From: DASVHS01 sp038244815
Lineage (GTDB): Bacteria > Acidobacteriota > Thermoanaerobaculia > Gp7-AA8
DNA length: 64,000 bases
Assembly: GCA_038244815.1 (NCBI GenBank)
Contig: JBBRTB010000022.1
Coordinates: 1-64,000, forward strand
Direction: 5' to 3'
Shown here: in pieces, positions 59,169 through 64,000 of the stretch
Layout of the letters: each line of letters starts with the position of its first letter
Position numbering within the stretch: position 1 is the stretch's first letter
Notes under the pieces: generated by a model
Told to the model about the DNA's origin: nothing
Seen by the model: the letters and a program-made list of their open reading frames with translations, nothing else
The model's database searches: none
Made by a program: the position numbers and the translations under genes

Positions 59169-62100
59169 TCACTTCCACTCGATCGGCTTGTACGCGGGTA
59201 GCAGCTCCGTCGACGCACGGAACTTCGCCACGTCCTCTGCGAAGAGCTTGTTGTAATCCGGCAGCACAGCCCGGTAGGCCGCTTCCGCTTTTGCCAGCCA
59301 CACCATCTGTGCCTCGGTCGGTGCATCGAACGATGATTGCAGACCCTGCAGAGGCGTGCGCAACTGCGACATCACGTCGGTGGCCGGATTGAGGTCCTTG
59401 CTTTTCGGCGGATGCCACAGCCGCAGCTCCATCGCGTCTAGCTTTTTCTGAAGGTCGTCGTTCGCCTTCGGCGTGGCCGCCTTGATGGCCGCGCGTGTCT
59501 TTTGAATGCGCTCGACGGCTTCGGTGACGCTCTCCTGCAGCGCACCGGCGCGCAGGATCGCGTTCCATTTCGCGATGCGGTCGGCCGTCGGCACGTCGTG
59601 ACGAGGATCGGGTAGCACGCCTACGGTCTGCTTTGCTTCCTGTCCGCGGAACTTCATCGCGATCGTGTATGTGCCGGGGAGGACTTCCGGGCCGCGATTG
59701 CGCAAGTCGTTCTCGTCGTCTTCCTGGCCGGGGCGCGGCGGCTGTTTGAACTTATCGCGGGTGAGGTCCCAGTTGGCGCGATTGACGCCCAGCCGTGCCG
59801 GACCCTTGAACTTGCGGATCACTTTGCCGTCAGAGTCCGTGACCGTGAATTCGGCTTTTGGCTCGTGCGACGACTCCTCGGTCTCCTTTTCGGCTTCGCC
59901 GGTCTGCGCCTGCTTCAGCGATTCGGCGGCGGGCTCGGGCGTGATGTCTTTGCCCGCCTCGGGCACGCCGGTGTCGGCGATGCGCCGCGGAGGTGCGGCG
60001 GTGCGCTCCTTCGTCTTCCGCTCACGCTCCTTCTCCTCGTCCTGCAGCGGAAGGTTGGGCAGATTCAGCGAGTACGTGACGATCGCGCCGTAGGGGCGGT
60101 TCGCACCGCGGAACTCGCCGTCCGCGGGAAAGCGCGAGCCCTGGTGCTGCATGCGCCGGAACTGCTGCGCGTCGGCGAGCGGGAACATGTACGCCGGCTG
60201 CGCCAGCGTCTCCTTCGACACGCTGCGCAGGGGACGGATGTCATCGAGAATGAAGAGGGAACGGCCGTGCGTGGCGATGACGAGGTCGTTCTCACGCGGT
60301 TGCACGACGAGACCCATCACCGACGTCGTGGGAATGCCGTGCTTCCACTGCATCCACGACTCTCCGCCGTCCTGGGTGAAGAACAGGCCGAACTCCGTGC
60401 CGAGGAATACGAGGTTTGGATCGACGGGATCCTGCTCGATCGAAAGCGCGTAGCCGCGGATGTCCTTCGTGACCAGGGAGGTCCACGTTTTCCCGTAGTC
60501 GGTCGTTCGGTAGACGTACGGAGTGAGGTCCTCGCGGCGGTGATTGTCGAGGACGATGAAGGCCGTGCCGCCCGCGGAGCGCGAGGCCTTGATCTCCGGC
60601 ACCCACGTGTTCGGCGGGACGCCCTTGAGGTTGCCTTCGACGCTCGTCCAGTTCGCGCCGCCGTCGCGCGTGACGTGCACGCGTCCGTCGTCGGTGCCGG
60701 CCCAGATCACGCCTTTTTCCGCGGGGCTGGGGGCGATGGCCACGATTGTCGTGAAGTTCTCCGCGCCGGAGGCGTCGATCGTCACGCCCCCGCTCCTAGT
60801 CTGGTTCTGCCAGTCCTTCCGGTTCGTGGTGAGGTCGGGGCTGATGATCGTCCAGTGCTCGCCGCGGTCGGCCGACTTGTGTACGAACTGGCTGCCGCAA
60901 TAGACGGTGTTGGCGTCGAACGGGTCGACGGCGATGGCGGCGTTCCAGTTGAATCGCAGATCGGTTCCCGGCGGACCGGCCGGACGGATGTCCTTGCGCT
61001 CGCCGGTGTGCAGGTTCCAGCGCATCATGTGGAGCTGCTGGCTCGTGGAGTAGCCGATCATCGAGTCGTCGGGCGTGGGAATGGTGGTGAACCCGTCGCC
61101 GAAACCGACTTCCTGCCAGTCGTCGTTGCGGATCCCTTCGGTCTGCCACGTCGTACTGGGTCCGCGCCACGATCCGTTGTCCTGCAGTCCGCCGTAGACG
61201 TTGTAGGGCTGATCGTTGTCGACGGCCACGTGGTAGTACTGACCGATGGGGAGTGTGCCCACGAACCGCCAGGACAGCCCGCGGTCCCGGCTCTCGTCGA
61301 TGCCGCCGTCGTTGCCGACCCACAGATGGCGCGCGTCGTTCGGATCGAGCCACATGGCGTGATAGTCGGGATGCACTCTGGACGTCGGCACCAGTGTGTC
61401 GAACTTCTTTCCGCCGTCGTCGGACACGGAGAGCGCCGTCCACAGGCTGTACAGGCGATTCGGGTCTTCGGGATCGACGTGGATGTCGGCGAAGTAGAAC
61501 GGGCGCGGCGCGACATCGCTGTCGGTATTCACGGCCTTCCACTTCAGGCCGCCGTCGTCGGAGCGGAGCAGCGCGCTCTTTTCCGCTTCGACGAGCGCAT
61601 AGACGATGTCGGGATTCGATCGGGAGATGGCCAGCCCGATGCGCCCGAGGTTGCCCTTGGGGAGGCCGTCTTCTTCGGTGTAGCGCTTCCAGTGCTCGCC
61701 GCCGTCGTACGTCACGTACAGCCCGGAGCCGGGGCCGCCGGAATTGAAGAACCAGGGCCAGCGGCGGTACTCCCACATCGCGGCGAAGAGTTTGTTCGGA
61801 TTCTTCGGATCGATGATGAGGTCGGCGCCGCCGGTGCGCTCGTCGACGTAGAGCACCTTTCGCCAGGTGCGCCCGCCGTCATCGGTCTTGAAGATGCCCC
61901 TGTCCGGATTGTTTCCCCAGTTCTGTCCGAGAGCCGCGGCCCAGACGACGTTGGAGTTCGTGGGATGAACGATGACGCGATGGATGTGGGCCGTCTTCTC
62001 CAGACCCATGAGCTGCCACGTCGATCCGCCGTCGGTGGTTCGATAGATGCCCGCGCCGATGGAGACGGAGTTCCGCGGATTGCTTTCGCCGGTGCCGGCC

Positions 62101-62402
62101 CAGACCGTATCGGGATTGCTCTGATCGACGGCGATCGCGCCGATCGATGCCACCGGCTGGTCGTCGAAGACCGGTTTGAAGGTCAGGCCGGCGTTGACCG
62201 ATTTCCAGACGCCGCCCGCGGCCGTGCCCACGTAGATGATGTCGGGATTCGAGTTGATGACGTCGATCGCGGCCACGCGACCGCTGGCCGCGGCGGGGCC
62301 GATGGCCCGCGCTTTCATTCCGGCCAGGAGGTCAGGATCGATCTGGGAGTAGGAGGGAACGGATACGAAGAGCGCAAGGAGGACCAGCGCCGTTTTCTTC
62401 AT
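59169..62402 (-). CDS. Secreted BNR/sortilin-type beta-propeller protein
   Basis: 1077 residues. Signal peptide 1-20 (MKKTALVLLALFVSVPSYSQ). About ten Asp-box blades with S-x-D-x-G-x-x-W variants: KSVNAGLTFKPVFDDQPVAS, TTDGGSTWQLMGLEKTAHIH, KTDDGGRTWRKV, VHVTRDGGANWTSVEG and FTQDGGESWMQWKHGI. This is the VPS10/sortilin-like 'glycosyl hydrolase (BNR repeat)' family; despite that name no hydrolase site is evident. After the propeller, KVIRKFKGPARLGVNRANWD suggests an Ig-like module, followed by a helical C-terminus. It is probably cell-surface or periplasmic. The function is unknown. Confidence 0.9.
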   Translation of the reverse strand: MKKTALVLLALFVSVPSYSQIDPDLLAGMKARAIGPAAASGRVAAIDVINSNPDIIYVGTAAGGVWKSVNAGLTFKPVFDDQPVASIGAIAVDQSNPDTVWAGTGESNPRNSVSIGAGIYRTTDGGSTWQLMGLEKTAHIHRVIVHPTNSNVVWAAALGQNWGNNPDRGIFKTDDGGRTWRKVLYVDERTGGADLIIDPKNPNKLFAAMWEYRRWPWFFNSGGPGSGLYVTYDGGEHWKRYTEEDGLPKGNLGRIGLAISRSNPDIVYALVEAEKSALLRSDDGGLKWKAVNTDSDVAPRPFYFADIHVDPEDPNRLYSLWTALSVSDDGGKKFDTLVPTSRVHPDYHAMWLDPNDARHLWVGNDGGIDESRDRGLSWRFVGTLPIGQYYHVAVDNDQPYNVYGGLQDNGSWRGPSTTWQTEGIRNDDWQEVGFGDGFTTIPTPDDSMIGYSTSQQLHMMRWNLHTGERKDIRPAGPPGTDLRFNWNAAIAVDPFDANTVYCGSQFVHKSADRGEHWTIISPDLTTNRKDWQNQTRSGGVTIDASGAENFTTIVAIAPSPAEKGVIWAGTDDGRVHVTRDGGANWTSVEGNLKGVPPNTWVPEIKASRSAGGTAFIVLDNHRREDLTPYVYRTTDYGKTWTSLVTKDIRGYALSIEQDPVDPNLVFLGTEFGLFFTQDGGESWMQWKHGIPTTSVMGLVVQPRENDLVIATHGRSLFILDDIRPLRSVSKETLAQPAYMFPLADAQQFRRMQHQGSRFPADGEFRGANRPYGAIVTYSLNLPNLPLQDEEKERERKTKERTAAPPRRIADTGVPEAGKDITPEPAAESLKQAQTGEAEKETEESSHEPKAEFTVTDSDGKVIRKFKGPARLGVNRANWDLTRDKFKQPPRPGQEDDENDLRNRGPEVLPGTYTIAMKFRGQEAKQTVGVLPDPRHDVPTADRIAKWNAILRAGALQESVTEAVERIQKTRAAIKAATPKANDDLQKKLDAMELRLWHPPKSKDLNPATDVMSQLRTPLQGLQSSFDAPTEAQMVWLAKAEAAYRAVLPDYNKLFAEDVAKFRASTELLPAYKPIEWK

Positions 62403-62417
62403 GAGCGCGCATTGTAG

Positions 62418-62801
62418 TCAACTCTCCGCGGTCTGTGCCTCCGCGCAGAGAGTGAGGATGGCCTTCGTGAATTCGTCGACGTCGAACGGCTTGGAGATGA
62501 CCAGCTTCACGATGTCGAGATCGAGATTCGTGAGCGCCTGCTGCGAGACCGCGGAGACGACGGCCACCGGCGTCCGCGACCCGCTCTTCCTGATGTGCTC
62601 GATCAACTCGAATCCGTTCACCTCGGGCACCATGAGATCGAGGACGACGGCCGAGTACTTGTTGTCGCGCAGCTTCTCCACGGCGATCCGCCCGTCGGGA
62701 GCGATGTCGATGTGAATGTGATGGCGCTGGAGCAGCTTTTCGACGAGCCGGCGGATGGAGGGGTCGTCCTCCACGATCAACACCCGGTACGCCGCGGTCA
62801 T
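62418..62801 (-). CDS. Single-domain response regulator
   Basis: 127 residues. Acidic pocket E11-D13 (VEDDPS), phosphorylation site D55 (VVLDLMVP), Lys K104 (VISKPFD). Receiver only. It lies 15 bases upstream of the BNR gene on the same strand, so they may share a transcript. It is the third stand-alone receiver in the window. Confidence 0.9.
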   Translation of the reverse strand: MTAAYRVLIVEDDPSIRRLVEKLLQRHHIHIDIAPDGRIAVEKLRDNKYSAVVLDLMVPEVNGFELIEHIRKSGSRTPVAVVSAVSQQALTNLDLDIVKLVISKPFDVDEFTKAILTLCAEAQTAES

Positions 62802-62931
62802 GGCCGGAGTCTACACAACTGTTCGTCGTGGCTGGGGGCCGGGCAATGGTCTTCGGAGACTCGGGCCCGAGACGAAGCGCGGGATTTTCGTGATAATTTC
62901 CGTACATCGCTCGTAAGACCGCGAGGAGTCG

Positions 62932-63924
62932 ATGCCGCGCGCTGACCGTCTTTTTGCTCTGGTTCAGTTGCTTTCGGGTCCGGGACGCCGGAGTCTCGAG
63001 GAACTTGCGCGTGCGCTGGAAACATCGTCTCGCTCGATCTATCGCGACCTTGCCGATCTCGAACGCCGGGGAGTGCCGGTGGAACGCACCAACGGACGAT
63101 ACCGCCTGGTCGAAGGGAGCGGCGCACGCTTCTTCCCACTCACGGAGCGAGAGCGGCTTCTTCTCGCGCTCGTCCTCGAAAACCCGCACCTTCGACGACA
63201 GGATGCGTTTCGCACGACGCTCCGCCAGCTCAGGGCGAAGTTTGCCGCGAATTCGCGCGGCGAGCGGGGTCCGGTCGCTGCTTTGGCCGGTCCCGATCGC
63301 AGCGGGATTATGGGGCCGTTGATGATCGAAACGATCGAAAACGCCATTCGCGGCTGTCATTCAATCTCGTTTCTTTACACTTCGCTCAGCCCGGCCAGGT
63401 CTCGCTGGCGAGGCATTGATCCGTGGGTGATGCTGCACCGGTCGGAGGCCTGGTATCTGCTCGGGCGATGCCACATTCATGACGAACCTCGCACGTTTCG
63501 GCTCGATCGCATCCGTGAAGTGCTCCCTATCGGCGGGAGCTTTGAGCGGTCCGACACCTTCGATGCGGAGCGATGGTTTCAGCATAGCTGGGGTGTGGAG
63601 GCATCAGAGGAGGCTCACGAAGCCGTCATCGTGTTCGACGCTTCCGTGGCCCCGTTGATCGAGCACGGGATGCATCACCCGGCCGAGAAGAAGCTTCGGC
63701 GCCAGGACGGGCGGCTCGAGTATCGGATACGCGTCGGGCCGCTCGATGAACTGGCGCGCTGGATCGTGGGCTTCGCCGGGAAGGCGGTCGCCGAAGCCCC
63801 GCACGAGCTGATCGAACGTGTCCGCCAGATCGCCGGAGCGGCCGCGGAAGCGCATGGAGAGCGGCGCGCTTCACGAGCCGCCGCGCGCGTGGCCAGAGCG
63901 CCGGGCGGGAGGAAGGGGAGGTGA
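62932..63924 (+). CDS. WYL-domain transcriptional regulator (YafY type)
   Basis: 330 residues; GAGGAG lies four bases before ATG 62932. N-terminal winged helix-turn-helix (about 1-60, LEELARALETSSRSIYRDLA, DLERRGVPVERTNGRYRL). The central WYL domain is about 135-215 (IRGCHSISFLYTSLSPARSR, WVMLHRSEAWYLLGRCHIHD) and the C-terminal WCX-like extension runs to about 300. WYL proteins bind small ligands or nucleic acid and control stress or phage-defence genes. The next gene overlaps by GTGA, which is a natural candidate target. Confidence 0.9.
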   Translation: MPRADRLFALVQLLSGPGRRSLEELARALETSSRSIYRDLADLERRGVPVERTNGRYRLVEGSGARFFPLTERERLLLALVLENPHLRRQDAFRTTLRQLRAKFAANSRGERGPVAALAGPDRSGIMGPLMIETIENAIRGCHSISFLYTSLSPARSRWRGIDPWVMLHRSEAWYLLGRCHIHDEPRTFRLDRIREVLPIGGSFERSDTFDAERWFQHSWGVEASEEAHEAVIVFDASVAPLIEHGMHHPAEKKLRRQDGRLEYRIRVGPLDELARWIVGFAGKAVAEAPHELIERVRQIAGAAAEAHGERRASRAAARVARAPGGRKGR

Positions 63925-64000
63925 AAGCAAAGATTGCTCAAAGCCCACTGACGGAATGTGACAGTGAAGAGGCTCAAACTGGCGCCGAGCTCAAACAAGA
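63921..64000 (+). CDS. Start of a gene cut by the window edge
   Basis: A GTG at 63921 overlaps the WYL gene's TGA as GTGA, and GGAAGGGGAGG lies just upstream. The 26 visible residues (MKAKIAQSPLTECDSEEAQT and on) are too few to identify. The overlap layout, used repeatedly in this genome, is the main support. Confidence 0.5.
   Translation, partial: MKAKIAQSPLTECDSEEAQTGAELKQ

Noticed and set aside
59865..62417. 850-residue plus-strand open frame
   Set aside because: It is antisense to the BNR/sortilin gene and shows no repeats or motifs of its own.

Overview
The window is high-GC, densely coded bacterial chromosome from a Gram-negative organism: it has a TonB-dependent receptor, an outer-membrane beta-barrel protein, several lipoproteins and two type IV pilus/type II secretion ATPases. 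The mix of an E2-E1 fused 2-oxoglutarate dehydrogenase, a YpdA-type bacillithiol disulfide reductase, many secreted repeat proteins (kelch, BNR/sortilin, HYR-FIMAH, beta-helix) and single-domain response regulators best fits Acidobacteriota (Thermoanaerobaculia/Vicinamibacteria-like). That placement is inference from gene content; there is no rRNA here.

Layout. 0-5 kb: a secreted Exordium-like protein cut by the window edge, and a multi-PAS/GAF GGDEF-EAL protein translationally coupled to a small lipoprotein. 5-11 kb: M50 protease, trans-sulfuration enzyme, a CPCC/coiled-coil protein coupled to a ureohydrolase and a DUF2959 lipoprotein, then YpdA with a TerB-like protein. 11-22 kb: TonB receptor, fused 2-oxoglutarate dehydrogenase, PAP2 phosphatase, double GNAT, thioredoxin 2, AI-2E transporter, outer-membrane barrel. 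22-28 kb: kelch protein, then deoC, aldehyde dehydrogenase, an aldehyde dehydrogenase paralogue without catalytic residues, and a DUF2007/zinc-ribbon protein. 28-31 kb: response regulator, MetRS, DUF2378-like protein.

31-39 kb is accessory and disturbed. Two divergent secreted/fibre genes both lack their 5' ends at one junction (about 32.51 kb). Intact secreted beta-helix and HYR-FIMAH proteins follow, then a sugar-modification cluster (PIG-L-like deacetylase, frameshifted glycosyltransferase, methyltransferase with a leader ORF), ending at tRNA-Asp. 39-50 kb: RfbC, LuxR-type regulator, a trypsin-like/PDZ protease without a signal peptide, a second AI-2E transporter, a phosphatase, an ICMT-like methyltransferase, a GH16-like lipoprotein, a XylFGH-type sugar ABC transporter and a secreted subtilisin. 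50-51 kb is debris: a secreted-protein remnant and a second copy of the last 47 bp of xylH, next to tRNA-Val. 51-64 kb: GNAT, UspA, lipoprotein, YbjN-like protein, RlmI-like methyltransferase, two tandem GspE/PilB ATPases, a large BNR/sortilin protein, a response regulator and a WYL regulator.

The most unusual structure is a family of intergenic short tandem repeats with a strict 7-bp (occasionally 8-bp) period. They occur at ten loci with different unit sequences (GGGCCTC, CAGCACC/GAGCACC, GGGTCGT, GTCCTCG, GGTAACC, CAAAATG), and at six of the ten both orientations of one unit are present, so the DNA can fold as a palindrome. They sit at gene ends in every orientation and sometimes run into coding termini. 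What is kept between loci is the period and, often, the inverted layout, not the sequence.
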